Below, piece after piece: positions 53,675 through 63,376 of a stretch of DNA of 64,000 nt. Source of the DNA: Brevundimonas sp. A19_0 (GTDB lineage Bacteria; Pseudomonadota; Alphaproteobacteria; Caulobacterales; Caulobacteraceae); NCBI RefSeq assembly GCF_017744255.1, contig NZ_JAGHQP010000009.1:1-64000 (forward strand), given 5' to 3'. The first letter of the stretch is position 1. Every line of letters begins with the position of its first letter. The notes below the pieces were generated by a model. The model saw nothing but the letters and a program-made list of their open reading frames with translations. It was not told the DNA's origin and did no database searches. The translations under genes were made by a program, and so were the position numbers.

Positions 53675-54934
53675 ATGACGCGCCTGGTGCTGAAGTTCGG
53701 CGGGACCTCCATGGGCGACCTCGACCGGATCCGGCGCGCCGCGCGGATCGTGGCCGCGGAGTACCATGCCGGCCGGCGCGTGGCCGTGGTCGTCTCGGCC
53801 ATGGCGGGCAAGACCAATGAGCTGGTGGCCTGGACCGACGGCGCCGGCCGCCCCGCCCAGGGCATCGATCCTTCCGATGATGAATACGACGCCGTGGTGG
53901 CCTCGGGCGAACAGGTGACGGCCGGCCTGCTGGCCCTGACGCTCCGCAACATGGGCCTGCGCGCCCGCAGCTGGATGGGCTGGCAGATTCCCATCCTGAC
54001 CGACGACCAGCACGGCAAGGCCCGCATCGTGGACATCCCCGGCGAGACGCTCGGCGCGGCCGTCGACAGCGGCGAGATCGCCGTGGTTCCGGGCTTCCAG
54101 GGCATGACCCGCGACGGGCGGATCACCACCCTTGGCCGGGGCGGGTCCGACACCTCGGCGGTGGCCGTGGCGGCCGCGCTCGACTGTCCGTGCGACATCT
54201 ACACCGACGTGGACGGCGTCTATACGACCGACCCCCGGATCGAGAGCCGCGCGCGCCGGATCGAGCGCATCTCCTATGAGGAAATGCTGGAGATGGCCTC
54301 CCTGGGCGCCAAGGTGCTCCAGACCCGCTCGGTCGAACTGGCCATGGCCAAACGGGTACCCGTGCGGGTGCTCTCCAGCTTTATTGAACCCGATGACCAC
54401 GGTGTCCTGCCCGACAAGGGCGGCACCCTGATCTGCGACGAGGAAGAGATCGTGGAAAAACGTATCGTGTCCGGCGTCACCATGAGCCGCGACGAGGCCC
54501 GCATCACCCTGCTCGGCCTGGGCGACCGGACCGACGCCCCCGCCGACGTCTTCACCCGGCTGGCCGACGCCGGGGTCAATGTCGACATGATCGTCCAGAG
54601 CCAGTCGCGCACCGAGGGCGCGGTCAACCTGACCTTCACCACCGGCCGTCGTGACGCCACCCGCGCCGCGGAGCTGATGCGCGCCGCCCAGGCCGACATC
54701 GGCTTTCAGGAAATCCGCCTCGACGAGGACGTGGCCAAGGTCTCGGTCGTCGGCGTCGGCATGCGCAGCCACGCGGGTGTCGCCCAGACCATGTTCCGCG
54801 CCCTGGCCGACAAGGGCATCAAATTCCAGGCCATCTCGACCTCGGAAATCAAGATCAGCGTGCTGATCGATGCCGCCTATGCCGAGCTGGCCGTCCGCGC
54901 CCTGCATGCCGCCTATGGCCTTGAGTCGGTCTAG
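53675..54934 (+). CDS. lysC: Aspartate kinase
   Basis: A 419-residue aspartokinase, first enzyme of the lysine, threonine and methionine pathway. The kinase part has LVLKFGGTSMGD at the start, VVVSAMAGKTN, GRGGSDTSAVAVAAAL and YTDVDGVYTTDPR. Two C-terminal ACT domains (ITLLGLGDRTD..., VSVVGVGMRSHAGVAQ) give feedback control. The ATG at 53675 is preferred over an in-frame TTG at 53651. The ribosome site GAGAGGA lies 12 bases ahead. ptsP follows in the same direction. Confidence 0.96.
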   Translation: MTRLVLKFGGTSMGDLDRIRRAARIVAAEYHAGRRVAVVVSAMAGKTNELVAWTDGAGRPAQGIDPSDDEYDAVVASGEQVTAGLLALTLRNMGLRARSWMGWQIPILTDDQHGKARIVDIPGETLGAAVDSGEIAVVPGFQGMTRDGRITTLGRGGSDTSAVAVAAALDCPCDIYTDVDGVYTTDPRIESRARRIERISYEEMLEMASLGAKVLQTRSVELAMAKRVPVRVLSSFIEPDDHGVLPDKGGTLICDEEEIVEKRIVSGVTMSRDEARITLLGLGDRTDAPADVFTRLADAGVNVDMIVQSQSRTEGAVNLTFTTGRRDATRAAELMRAAQADIGFQEIRLDEDVAKVSVVGVGMRSHAGVAQTMFRALADKGIKFQAISTSEIKISVLIDAAYAELAVRALHAAYGLESV

Positions 54935-54984
54935 GATGGGAAAATCGCCCGGACCCCCTATCTTTCGGGTCTGACGGAGGGGCC

Positions 54985-57252
54985 ATGCCGACTGCTAGCG
55001 GATTGACGACACGGGGACCGAGGAACCTGCTGCGCCAGATCCGCGAGGCTATGGCCGGCGGAGGGCCCGCCCAGGAACGCCTTGATCTGGTCGTGCGGAT
55101 CATCGCCCAGACCATGGTAGCCGAGGTGTGCTCCATCTATCTGCGGCGCGCCTCGGGCGAGCTGGAGCTGTTCGCCACCCAGGGCCTGAACCGCGAAGCC
55201 GTGCACAACACCCGCCTGCGCCCCGGCGAGGGTCTGGTCGGCGAGGTGGCCCGCGTGGCCGAACCCATCAGCCTGTCGAACGCCCCCGCCCACCCCAGCT
55301 TCTCCTACCGGCCGGAAACGGGCGAAGACCCCTATCACGCCTTCCTTGGCGCCCCCCTGCTGCGCGGCGGCCGGGCCATCGGCGTGCTGGTCGTCCAGAA
55401 CCAGTCCGAGCGTCGCTATGACGAGGACGAGATCGAGGACATCCAGACCATCGCCATGGTGCTGGCCGAGACGGTCGCCTCGGGCGAACTCATGGGTCTC
55501 GACGAACTGCGCGATGTCGAGGTGGCGCCCCACCGGCCCGAGCGCTTCAAGGGCCAGAAATTCTCGGACGGCCTCGCCTTCGGCCATGTGGTGCTGCACG
55601 AGGCGCCCCTGCCCCCCGAAAAGCTGCTGGCCGACGATACGGCGCTGGAAGAGATCCGCCTGGCCAAGGGGCTGGAGGCCCTCAAGGCCAATATCGACTC
55701 CATGCTCGACGGCAGCCAGGGCCTGTCCGGCCCCTCATTCGAGGTGCTGGAAACCTACCGGATGTTCGCCGTCGACCGGGGCTGGAATCGTTCGCTGGAA
55801 GAGGCCGTTCGCTCGGGCCTGACAGCGGAGGGGGCCGTCGACCGCGTTCGCAACGAACACCGCGCCCGCTTTGCCAAGGCCCGCGACCCCTATATCCGCG
55901 AGCGTCTGCATGACCTCGAGGATCTGGCCAACCGCCTGCTGCGCCTTCTTGCGGGGGACCGGCCGGGCGAGCGCGACCTGCCCGAGGACACCATTCTGGT
56001 GGCCCGGAACCTCGGCCCCGCCGATCTGCTCGAATATCCGCGCGAGCGGCTGAAGGGCCTGTTGCTGGAGGAGGGCTCCGCCGCCAGCCACGCCGCCATC
56101 GTCGCCCGCGCCCTGCAGATCCCCTGCGTCGGGCGCATGGCCGGCCTGCGCGACCGCCTCAGCGAGGGCGATCTGGTCATCGCCGACGGCGAGACGGGTG
56201 AAGCCTATCTGCGCCCCCGCCCCGATGTGCTCGAAGCCGTTCAGGCGCGTCTCGACCTGCGCAGCAAGCGCCAGGCCGAGTTCGCCCGCCTGCGCGACAC
56301 CCCGGCCATCACCCTCGACGGCAAACGCATCCAGCTGCTGACCAATGCCGGGCTCGCCGTCGATCTCGACAACCTCGACCAGACCGGGGCCGAGGGCATC
56401 GGCCTGTTCCGCACCGAATTCCAGTTCATGGTGTCCGAGGAACTGCCGCGGCTGGACGCCCAGACCAACCTCTACCGCAAGGTGCTGGACACCGCCGGCG
56501 ACCGTCCCGTCGTCTTCCGCACCCTCGACATCGGCGGCGACAAGGTGCTGCCCTATCTCGAGGCCGAGCGGGAGGAGAACCCGGCCCTCGGCCGTCGCGC
56601 CATCCGTCTGGGCCTGGACCGGCCCGGACTGCTGCGGCTGCAGCTGCGCGCCCTGCTGTCGGCCGCCGAGGGGCGCGAGCTGCGGGTCATGTTCCCGATG
56701 ATCGCCACCGTCGACGAGTTCCGTGCCGCGCGTGAGCTGGTCGATGTCGAGTGTGCCTGGGCCCGCCGGCGGGGGCGCAGCCTGCCCGGCCTGCTGCGGG
56801 TCGGCGCCATGATCGAATGCCCGTCGCTGCTGTGGCATCTCGATGCCCTGCTGCCCCTGACCGACTTCGTCTCGGTCGGCAGCAATGACCTCTTGCAGTA
56901 CATGTTCGCTGCGGACCGGACCAATCCCATGGTCTCGGACCGCTACGATCCGCTGTCGCCCCCGGCGCTCCGGGCCTTGGCCGAGATCCAGCGCAAATGC
57001 GCCGAGACCGGAACGCCCGTGTCCGTATGCGGAGAACTGGCCGGCAAGCCGCTGGAGGCCTTTGCCCTTCTGACCCTCGGCTTCACCCGCCTGTCGGCCC
57101 CGGCCGCCGGCGTCGGCCCGGTCAAGCGCATGTGCCTGTCCACCGACCTCGGTCAGGCCCAGCGCGCCATGGCCAGCCTGCTCGGCTCGTCGGCCGGCTC
57201 GATCCGCAACGAGATCGAGTCTCTGGCCCGGAAGTTGAACGTCGCCCTCTGA
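54985..57252 (+). CDS. ptsP: PtsP, nitrogen PTS enzyme I with GAF domain
   Basis: A 755-residue enzyme that starts the nitrogen phosphotransferase relay by taking phosphate from phosphoenolpyruvate. An N-terminal GAF domain (residues ~20-165) senses a small ligand (glutamine in relatives). The enzyme I part follows, with the phosphorylated His369 in SAASHAAIVAR, the PEP-binding domain TNAGLAVDLDNLDQTGAEGIGLFRTEF, FRTLDIGGDKVLPYL, and the catalytic Cys in VSVCGELAGKP. The phosphate goes on to NPr and EIIANtr, which are not in this window. It follows lysC by 50 bases. Confidence 0.95.
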   Translation: MPTASGLTTRGPRNLLRQIREAMAGGGPAQERLDLVVRIIAQTMVAEVCSIYLRRASGELELFATQGLNREAVHNTRLRPGEGLVGEVARVAEPISLSNAPAHPSFSYRPETGEDPYHAFLGAPLLRGGRAIGVLVVQNQSERRYDEDEIEDIQTIAMVLAETVASGELMGLDELRDVEVAPHRPERFKGQKFSDGLAFGHVVLHEAPLPPEKLLADDTALEEIRLAKGLEALKANIDSMLDGSQGLSGPSFEVLETYRMFAVDRGWNRSLEEAVRSGLTAEGAVDRVRNEHRARFAKARDPYIRERLHDLEDLANRLLRLLAGDRPGERDLPEDTILVARNLGPADLLEYPRERLKGLLLEEGSAASHAAIVARALQIPCVGRMAGLRDRLSEGDLVIADGETGEAYLRPRPDVLEAVQARLDLRSKRQAEFARLRDTPAITLDGKRIQLLTNAGLAVDLDNLDQTGAEGIGLFRTEFQFMVSEELPRLDAQTNLYRKVLDTAGDRPVVFRTLDIGGDKVLPYLEAEREENPALGRRAIRLGLDRPGLLRLQLRALLSAAEGRELRVMFPMIATVDEFRAARELVDVECAWARRRGRSLPGLLRVGAMIECPSLLWHLDALLPLTDFVSVGSNDLLQYMFAADRTNPMVSDRYDPLSPPALRALAEIQRKCAETGTPVSVCGELAGKPLEAFALLTLGFTRLSAPAAGVGPVKRMCLSTDLGQAQRAMASLLGSSAGSIRNEIESLARKLNVAL

Positions 57253-57315
57253 AGCGTCCCGCCCTGAAACGGTCCGGAATGCTTAACGGGACGTTGATCG
57301 GAGGGCGCCGATGGG

Positions 57316-57324
57316 TTATCCACA
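57316..57324 (+). promoter_or_regulatory. Perfect DnaA box
   Basis: The exact consensus TTATCCACA lies in the 184-base gap between ptsP and the RodZ-like gene, 113 bases before the chosen ATG. DnaA acts as a transcription factor as well as an initiator in Caulobacter, so it may control this gene. A perfect 9-mer with six A/T bases is unlikely by chance at this GC content. Confidence 0.55.
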
Positions 57325-57436
57325 AGAGGATCGCAGACGACCTCCGGGGGGAGGCACCAGCCGTCACCCGGGTCTGCTAGGCGCTGCGTCTTGGTTGAGT
57401 ACGACATCATCGATGTCGGTTGTGGGGTCGGGCCAC

Positions 57437-58489
57437 ATGGCACTGGATACGGGGAATGTCCCCGACGAGTTTCGGGCGCATCCCGACTGGAGGGAGCCTG
57501 TGCCGCCCATCACGGACGCACCGACCCTCGGTGACGGGCTCCGCGCGGCGCGCAAGGCCTCGGGCCGTTCGCTCGAAGACATGTCTGCCGTCACCCGCGT
57601 CCACGTCCGCTATCTGCGCGCCCTGGAACAGAACGACGCCTCCATCCTGCCCTCGCGTGTCTTCTCCATCGGCTATGTGCGCGCCTATGCCGGCGCCCTC
57701 GGCCTCGACGAACAGCTGGCGGTCGAGCGCTTCAAGCGCGATGTGCCCGATCCCTCGGTCCCCCTGCAGGCCCCCGTCGGCGTGGCCTTCGAGGAGGTCC
57801 GCCGCTATTCGCCCCGCATCATCGGCGTGCTGGTCCTCGTGGGCCTGGCCGTCCTCGGATGGAACGTCTTCCAGCGCGTCAGCCTGATGACCCCGGCCAA
57901 GCCGTCGGACCTCGTGGCCGTTCCGGAAAGCTGGTCGGTGGGCGCCGTTCCGGGCACGGACGGTGCCGTGGTCCTTGACGTGCCGCGCGCGGCCCCGCCG
58001 GACCAGACCATCCCCACTCTCTACGTCACCCCGGGCCTTGAGGCCGAACTGACCGGCCTCAACGCCGCCGAGGGCGAGGCGGCTGCGGCCGCCGCGGCCG
58101 AGGCCGTCCCGGTGCAGAAGGCCTTCAACCCGCGCGGCGCCGTCTATGGCGCGGCGGCCACCGCCTCCAATGTGGTACTCCAGGCACGCAAGGCGACCAT
58201 CCTGGTCGTGCGTATGTCGGACGGCCGGGTGCTGTTCGCCCGCCAGCTGGCCGCCGGCGAGGCCTGGCGCGCGCCGATCGGCGTTCAGGCCATCATTGAC
58301 GTGGCCGATCCCGCCGCCTTCGACGTCTATCTGAACGGTGAGCATGGCGGCCGTCTGGAACAGGCCCTGACCCCCCTGTCGCAGCTGAACCGCCGCGCCG
58401 AGGCCCTGGCCCGTCAGGCCAGCGAGGAGATCGCCCGTCGCACCCGCGCCGCCGTCGCCTCGGCCCAGGGACTGGCCACCGAGGGCTGA
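57437..58489 (+). CDS. RodZ-like membrane protein with HTH domain
   Basis: A 350-residue protein with an N-terminal helix-turn-helix of the HTH_25 kind (TLGDGLRAARKASGRSLEDMSAVTRVHVRYLRALEQ, residues ~30-65), a transmembrane segment (IIGVLVLVGLAVLGWNVF, ~130-150) and a periplasmic C-terminal part (ILVVRMSDGRVLFARQLAAGEAWRAPIGVQ). That order is that of RodZ, which links MreB to the cell-wall machinery. The periplasmic DUF4115-type domain fits. The start is uncertain: an ATG at 57413 would add eight residues. It precedes ispG, as rodZ does in many proteobacteria. Confidence 0.85.
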   Translation: MALDTGNVPDEFRAHPDWREPVPPITDAPTLGDGLRAARKASGRSLEDMSAVTRVHVRYLRALEQNDASILPSRVFSIGYVRAYAGALGLDEQLAVERFKRDVPDPSVPLQAPVGVAFEEVRRYSPRIIGVLVLVGLAVLGWNVFQRVSLMTPAKPSDLVAVPESWSVGAVPGTDGAVVLDVPRAAPPDQTIPTLYVTPGLEAELTGLNAAEGEAAAAAAAEAVPVQKAFNPRGAVYGAAATASNVVLQARKATILVVRMSDGRVLFARQLAAGEAWRAPIGVQAIIDVADPAAFDVYLNGEHGGRLEQALTPLSQLNRRAEALARQASEEIARRTRAAVASAQGLATEG

Positions 58490-58568
58490 CACCGGCTCCG
58501 GTCGCATCAGGGCCGTGACATAGGGGGCCGTGGCAATCGGCGTCGATAGGGACTATCTGAACCTCGCC

Positions 58569-59705
58569 ATGTCCGAGCTCGCCCACGTCCGCCCCTGGCG
58601 CCATATCGAGCGCCGCCCCAGCCGCCAGATCATGGTCGGCAATGTGCCTGTGGGCGGCGGCGCGCCGATCACCGTCCAGTCGATGACCAATACGCCGACC
58701 TCGGACGCGGCCGCCACGATCGACCAGATCCGCCAGCTGGAGGCCGCCGGCGCCGATATCGTCCGCGTCTCCTGCCCGGATGAGGAGTCGACCGCCGCCT
58801 TCAAAGCAATCGCGCGCGAGGCCCGCGTCCCGCTCGTGGCCGACATCCATTTTCACTACAGGCGCGGCATCGAGGCGGCCCAGGCCGGCGCCGCCTGCCT
58901 GCGCATCAATCCCGGCAATATCGGCTCGGCCGACCGGGTGCGCGAAGTGGTCCAGGCCGCCCGCGACCACGGTTGCTCCATGCGCATCGGCGTCAATGCC
59001 GGCTCGCTGGAACGCGAGCTGCTCGAGAAATACGGCGAGCCCTGCCCCGAGGCGATGGTCGAGTCCGCCCTCAACCATGCCCGCATCCTTCAGGACCACG
59101 ACTTCCACGAATTCAAGATTTCGGTGAAGGCGTCCGACCCGTTCCTGACGGTGGCCGCCTACCAGCAGCTGGCCGACGCCATCGACTGTCCCTTGCACCT
59201 CGGCGTGACCGAGGCCGGCCCGCTGCGCTCGGGCACGATCAAGTCATCGATCGGCCTCGGAAACATGCTGTGGTCGGGCATCGGCGACACCATCCGCGTC
59301 AGTCTCGCCGCCGATCCGGTCGAGGAGATCAAGGTCGGCTTCGACATCCTCAAGTCGCTGGGCCTGCGCCACCGGGGCGTCAACATCATCGCCTGCCCCT
59401 CCTGCGCCCGTCAGGGTTTCAACGTCATCGAGACCGTCGGCATCCTTGAGGAAAAGCTGGCCCACATCACCACCCCCATGTCGCTGTCGATCATCGGTTG
59501 CGTGGTCAACGGCCCGGGCGAGGCCCTCTACACCGACGTCGGCTTCACCGGCGGCGGCAAGGGCGCGGGCATGGTCTATCTGAACGGCAAGATCGCCCAC
59601 AAACAGGCCAATGAGGGCATGATCGACGAAATCGTCGCCCGGGTGGAGGACAAGGCCGCCGAGCTGGAAGCCGCCCGTCAGGCGACCCGCACCGCAGCGG
59701 AGTGA
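58569..59705 (+). CDS. ispG: (E)-4-hydroxy-3-methylbut-2-enyl-diphosphate synthase
   Basis: A 378-residue iron-sulfur enzyme of the MEP isoprenoid pathway that turns methylerythritol cyclodiphosphate into HMBPP. Family parts are [51 protein letters not shown] and, for the 4Fe-4S cluster, [13 protein letters not shown] followed by [13 protein letters not shown]. The ATG at 58569 gives the normal N-terminus; the frame is open from 58530. The GST-like gene begins three bases after its stop. Confidence 0.96.
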   Translation: MSELAHVRPWRHIERRPSRQIMVGNVPVGGGAPITVQSMTNTPTSDAAATIDQIRQLEAAGADIVRVSCPDEESTAAFKAIAREARVPLVADIHFHYRRGIEAAQAGAACLRINPGNIGSADRVREVVQAARDHGCSMRIGVNAGSLERELLEKYGEPCPEAMVESALNHARILQDHDFHEFKISVKASDPFLTVAAYQQLADAIDCPLHLGVTEAGPLRSGTIKSSIGLGNMLWSGIGDTIRVSLAADPVEEIKVGFDILKSLGLRHRGVNIIACPSCARQGFNVIETVGILEEKLAHITTPMSLSIIGCVVNGPGEALYTDVGFTGGGKGAGMVYLNGKIAHKQANEGMIDEIVARVEDKAAELEAARQATRTAAE

Positions 59706-59707
59706 CC

Positions 59708-60307
59708 ATGAAGCTCTATATCTCGACCGCCTCCCCCTATGCCCGCCTGTGCCGGATCGTGGCGCGCGAGCGCGGCCTGGCTGACGGCATCGAGGAGATC
59801 GTCGCCGATCCCTATGCGGACGATTCCGGCCTGATGGCCTCCAACCCACTGGTGCAGGTCCCGGCCCTGATCGCAGGCGACGGCCTGCCGCTGACCGACA
59901 GCCCGGTCATCTGTGAATGGCTGGATGCCCACGGAACCACCGGCCCCCGACTGCTGCCTGCCGAAGGACCGGAGCGCTGGCGGGTCCGCCGCCTCCAGAC
60001 CCTCGCTCATGGCGCGCTGGAGATGGGGGTCAAACGCGTGCTGGAGCGGCGCCGCCCCGAGAGCGAGCAGTCCCCTTCGTGGATCGAGCGCTGGACGCGC
60101 AACATGCACCGGTCGTTCGACGCCCTCGAACACACCCTGCCGGACGACGCGGCGCTGGATCTCGGCGTCATCGCCACCGCAGTCGCCACCACCTGGACCG
60201 GCTTTCGCCACCCCGACATGGACTGGCGCACCGGCCATCCGCGTCTGGTCGCCCTGACGGAGCGGCTGGAAGCCCGGCCGAGCTTCAGGGAAACGCGGCC
60301 GGCCTGA
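59708..60307 (+). CDS. Glutathione S-transferase family protein
   Basis: A 199-residue thioredoxin-fold protein that begins KLYISTASPYARLCRIVARERG, a GST N-terminal strand-helix with Ser at the catalytic position. NPLVQVPALIAGDGLPLTDSPVICEWLD (glutathione-binding cis-Pro and Ser) and an all-helical C-terminal domain follow. The substrate is unknown. It lies three bases after ispG, or begins at a GTG at 59702 that overlaps the ispG stop, so the two are probably co-transcribed. Confidence 0.9.
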   Translation: MKLYISTASPYARLCRIVARERGLADGIEEIVADPYADDSGLMASNPLVQVPALIAGDGLPLTDSPVICEWLDAHGTTGPRLLPAEGPERWRVRRLQTLAHGALEMGVKRVLERRRPESEQSPSWIERWTRNMHRSFDALEHTLPDDAALDLGVIATAVATTWTGFRHPDMDWRTGHPRLVALTERLEARPSFRETRPA

Positions 60308-60320
60308 TCCCCAGTCGGCG

Positions 60321-60803
60321 TCAGTCGGCGAAGGCCTGTTTGCACAGTTCGTCGCCGAAGGCGTCGCTCATCTGCTCCTCGGCCTGGGCCATCAGGGCAA
60401 TGCCGACCAGCCCCGAAGCCACGAAGGCGCGCTTGATCAGGTATTCGCCCACCAGCGCGCCGGAGGCATCCGTGATCCGGGCGATGCCTGAGATCTCGTT
60501 CTGATCCGCAATCAGCCAGGTCATGGCCGGATTGGCGCGGTCGAAAGTGTCCAGACTGATTTCAACGGTGAGCGGCTGGGTGCCGCCCGTGCAGTCGCTC
60601 AGCTGCGACTGGACGCGGCTCACGAAAACGGTTTCGAATTCGTCGCTCACGCCCTGTTCGGGAACGCCGGTCACGCTCACGCCGGTGATGCGGGCATTGG
60701 CCGCCACATCCGCAGGCAACGGTTGTATGGCCGAGCTGCCGCTGCCACTCGCGCACGCGGAAACCATAAGCGCTGCGGCCAGCGCCAGACCTTGAATCTT
60801 CAT
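60321..60803 (-). CDS. Lipoprotein A of a divergent paralogous pair
   Basis: A 160-residue lipoprotein with a signal peptide and lipobox VSAC (MKIQGLALAAALMVSACAS). The mature domain has TQPLTVEISLDTFD and ends with EEQMSDAFGDELCKQAF. I do not recognise a family, but QPLTV and MSDAF recur in the same order in the divergent neighbour at 61027, so the two appear to be distant paralogues. The ATG at 60803 is preferred, as it starts the signal peptide, and a purine-rich GAGGGGGCTCTC lies just ahead. Confidence 0.75.
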   Translation of the reverse strand: MKIQGLALAAALMVSACASGSGSSAIQPLPADVAANARITGVSVTGVPEQGVSDEFETVFVSRVQSQLSDCTGGTQPLTVEISLDTFDRANPAMTWLIADQNEISGIARITDASGALVGEYLIKRAFVASGLVGIALMAQAEEQMSDAFGDELCKQAFAD

Positions 60804-60870
60804 GAGAGCCCCCTCTGTAAGTCCCCATAGTGAGACAGTTTTTTGCGGTGTGGCAAGTCCTTCGTCGAGA

Positions 60871-60900
60871 TTGACAGACCGGGGTTCTGATGCAGACTGC
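60871..60900 (+). promoter_or_regulatory. Candidate promoter for the lipoprotein at 61027
   Basis: A perfect -35 TTGACA at 60871-60876 is followed at 17-18 bases by a weak -10 (AGACTG/GACTGC). The distance to the ATG is about 130 bases. The rest of the 60804-61026 gap shows only AT-rich tracts that may serve the divergent gene. Confidence 0.3.
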
Positions 60901-61026
60901 AGCTCGCTCATGAGGGGGGGCTCCTGAGGGTTGTGTGGCGCGTTCGGTGCGCCTCGCACGCTCAGGCGTTGAGTTTTCGGGAATCCTTCAGCGGGCATCG
61001 TTCTGTCATTCGCCATAGGATTATCC

Positions 61027-61572
61027 ATGAAACGCTCCACCATCTTGCGCCGTCTGGCGCCCGCCCTTGCGCTGACCTCGCTGCTCGGACTTGCCGCCTG
61101 CGCGACCCCGTCCCGGCCCGAGGCGATGAGGCTGACCTCCGTCGATGGCCTGACCGCCCAACCCGGTCAGACGGGCTACCGGTCCGTACGATCGGTGACC
61201 GCCTCCGGGGGCAGCGAGACCAATCCCATGTGGGCGTCGCAGGTCTCGAATGAGGCCCTCGAGAGCGCTGTCAGACAGTCCCTGCAGGCGGCCGGCTATA
61301 TGGGGGAAGAAGGCCAGCCCCTGACCGTTCAGGTCAGTCTGATGGGCCTCGACCAGCCGGCCATGGGCATCGACTTCAACGTCACCAGCCGCGTGCGCTA
61401 CGTCGTTCGCCAGGGCGACCGGGAAATCTACAACCAGACCATCGAGGCCGTCGGCAAGGGGACGATGAGCGACGCCTTCGTCGGCACCGAACGCCTCCGG
61501 ATCGCCAATGAGAAGTCGATCCAGGAAAACATCCGCCTCTTCCTGGTGGATTTCCGGACGCGCGTTCGCTGA
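61027..61572 (+). CDS. Lipoprotein B of a divergent paralogous pair
   Basis: A 181-residue lipoprotein with a signal peptide and lipobox LAAC (near residue 24). The mature part holds GQPLTVQVSLMGLDQPAMGI, VRYVVRQGDREIYNQTIEA and GKGTMSDAFVGTERLRIANE. The QPLTV...MSDAF pair matches lipoprotein A across the gap. No family name is recognised. A strong terminator follows, so it is a single-gene unit. Confidence 0.78.
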   Translation: MKRSTILRRLAPALALTSLLGLAACATPSRPEAMRLTSVDGLTAQPGQTGYRSVRSVTASGGSETNPMWASQVSNEALESAVRQSLQAAGYMGEEGQPLTVQVSLMGLDQPAMGIDFNVTSRVRYVVRQGDREIYNQTIEAVGKGTMSDAFVGTERLRIANEKSIQENIRLFLVDFRTRVR

Positions 61573-61597
61573 TCCACCCGCTTCGCGAGGATTGAGG

Positions 61598-61628
61598 GAG
61601 GGACGGGGCTTGGCTCCGTCCCTCTTTT
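61598..61628 (+). terminator. Rho-independent terminator of lipoprotein B
   Basis: A perfect 9-base stem (GAGGGACGG / CCGTCCCTC) with a nine-base loop and TTTT after it lies 25 bases beyond the stop of the gene at 61027. Confidence 0.88.
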
Positions 61629-61733
61629 GCCGTTCAAGGCCCCTTCGGAACCGTCCGGACTCGCCTCGCTTGTGATACAGCACCGGCGGCGATGTCCTCG
61701 CTGCACCCTTGAACCATTGCGGATACCCTTCCC

Positions 61734-62801
61734 TTGCGACTTCCCCAGGCTCGTCTCGATCAGGTGATTGACCGCTTTCAGGAGGTCGAGGCCCGGATGG
61801 GCGCGGCCACCGACGGTCAGGAGATCGTCCGCCTGTCCAAGGAGCATGCCGAGCTGAAGCCGGTGGCCGAGGCTGTCAGCGCCCTGGCCCGCGCCCGCTC
61901 CGAGCTGGAGGATCTGGAGGCGCTCGCCGACGACCCGGAAATGGCCGCCATGGCCGAGGCCGAGCGCGAGACCCTGTCCGAACAGCTGCCCGAGCTGGAG
62001 CGTCAGGTGGCTTTGCTGCTGGCGCCCCGCGATGCCGACGAACAGGCCTCCGCCGTCCTGGAAGTCCGCGCCGGCACCGGCGGCGACGAGGCCGCCCTGT
62101 TCGCGGGTGACCTGTTCCGCATGTATTCCCGCTATGCCCAGTCTCGCGGCTGGCGGGTCGAGCTGGATTCGGCGACCGAGGGTGAGGCCGGCGGCTACAA
62201 GGAAATCATCGCCACTGTCTCGGGCGATGGCGTGTTCGGGCGGCTGAAGTTCGAGTCGGGTGTCCACCGCGTGCAGCGCGTGCCGGTCACCGAGGCCGGG
62301 GGTCGCATCCACACCTCGGCCGCCACCGTCGCCGTCCTGCCCGAGGTCGAGGACGTCGAGATCGAGATCCAGGACAAGGACATCCGCATCGACACCTTCC
62401 GCGCCTCCGGCTCGGGCGGCCAGCACGTCAACAAGACCGACTCCGCCGTGCGCATCACCCACCTTCCGACCGGCATCGTCGTGACCAGCTCGGAAAAGTC
62501 TCAGCATGTGAACCGCGACAAGGCGATGAAGAACCTGCGCATCCGCCTGTACGACCAGCAGCGTCAGGCCAAGGACGCAGCCCGCTCGGACGCCCGCAAG
62601 TCCCAGGTCGGCTCGGGCGACCGGTCCGAGCGCATCCGCACCTACAACTTCCCGCAGGGGCGCGTGACCGACCACCGCATCGGCCTGACCCTGCACAGCC
62701 TGCCGCAAATCCTCGAGGGCGACATCGATCCCCTGCTCGACGCCCTGATTGCCGAGGACCAGGCCGCCCGCCTCGCCGACCTCGAGGCCGAATTCAGCTG
62801 A
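61734..62801 (+). CDS. prfA: Peptide chain release factor 1
   Basis: A 355-residue RF1 that recognises UAA and UAG stop codons. The decoding loop reads [15 protein letters not shown], with the PxT tripeptide as PVT, and the catalytic GGQ is in [18 protein letters not shown]. Start choice: the TTG at 61734 gives [24 protein letters not shown], the standard RF1 N-terminus, and no better ATG or GTG exists. prmC, which methylates the GGQ glutamine and often follows prfA, is not next here. Confidence 0.95.
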   Translation: MRLPQARLDQVIDRFQEVEARMGAATDGQEIVRLSKEHAELKPVAEAVSALARARSELEDLEALADDPEMAAMAEAERETLSEQLPELERQVALLLAPRDADEQASAVLEVRAGTGGDEAALFAGDLFRMYSRYAQSRGWRVELDSATEGEAGGYKEIIATVSGDGVFGRLKFESGVHRVQRVPVTEAGGRIHTSAATVAVLPEVEDVEIEIQDKDIRIDTFRASGSGGQHVNKTDSAVRITHLPTGIVVTSSEKSQHVNRDKAMKNLRIRLYDQQRQAKDAARSDARKSQVGSGDRSERIRTYNFPQGRVTDHRIGLTLHSLPQILEGDIDPLLDALIAEDQAARLADLEAEFS

Positions 62802-62886
62802 CGGGGCCTGACGCGAGCCGGGCCGGCGGTTGACCCTCCGGCCCGGCGCGGTTCCTATGGCGCCAGCCCGGCAGGAGGACCGCCCC

Positions 62887-63339
62887 ATGGCGAAACAGCA
62901 GTTCGTATTCTCGCGGAACCTGACCCACGACATCGACTGCCCCCACTGTTCGACCCGCTACCAGTTCACCCGCACGGTCGAGGTCAAGCGTGACGCCGGC
63001 GGCCTCAGCCAGCCCGATGACGGCACGGTCGAGGCGGCCCACGCCGAGCTGGATCGCCTGTCCGAGGGCATGGGCGGCGAGGCCGTGCGCTGCCCCTCGT
63101 GTCGCAAGCTGGGCCCCGGGATGTTGACCAACCACCTGCTCATGGGTGTCTTCATCGTCGTCTGGATCGTCGCCTGCCTCGGCGCGGCCCTGTTGATCCT
63201 GTGGCTGGCGGCGGCCTCGGGCGCCCTGTTCTGGATGCTGGGCCTGCTGGCGCTGGCGGGCGCGGGCATCGGCGCCGTCACCCTGCTGATCTGGCTGTTC
63301 GGCGGCACCGTCATCAAGGGCCAGCTGCCGCCCGCCTGA
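62887..63339 (+). CDS. Zinc-ribbon membrane protein, unknown function
   Basis: A 150-residue protein with two CxxC pairs in its N-terminal half (DCPHCSTRY and RCPSCRKLG, ~60 residues apart) that could bind one zinc, followed by two hydrophobic segments (LLMGVFIVVWIVACLGAALLILWLAAA and WMLGLLALAGAGIGAVTLLIWLF). A strong ribosome site (AGGAGG) lies ahead of the ATG at 62887. I recognise no family; it could be a membrane-anchored adaptor. It sits after prfA and before the gene at 63377. Confidence 0.75.
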   Translation: MAKQQFVFSRNLTHDIDCPHCSTRYQFTRTVEVKRDAGGLSQPDDGTVEAAHAELDRLSEGMGGEAVRCPSCRKLGPGMLTNHLLMGVFIVVWIVACLGAALLILWLAAASGALFWMLGLLALAGAGIGAVTLLIWLFGGTVIKGQLPPA

Positions 63340-63376
63340 AGCGGAGCCGTCCGGCCGGTTGGTGCGTTCCGGGGCC

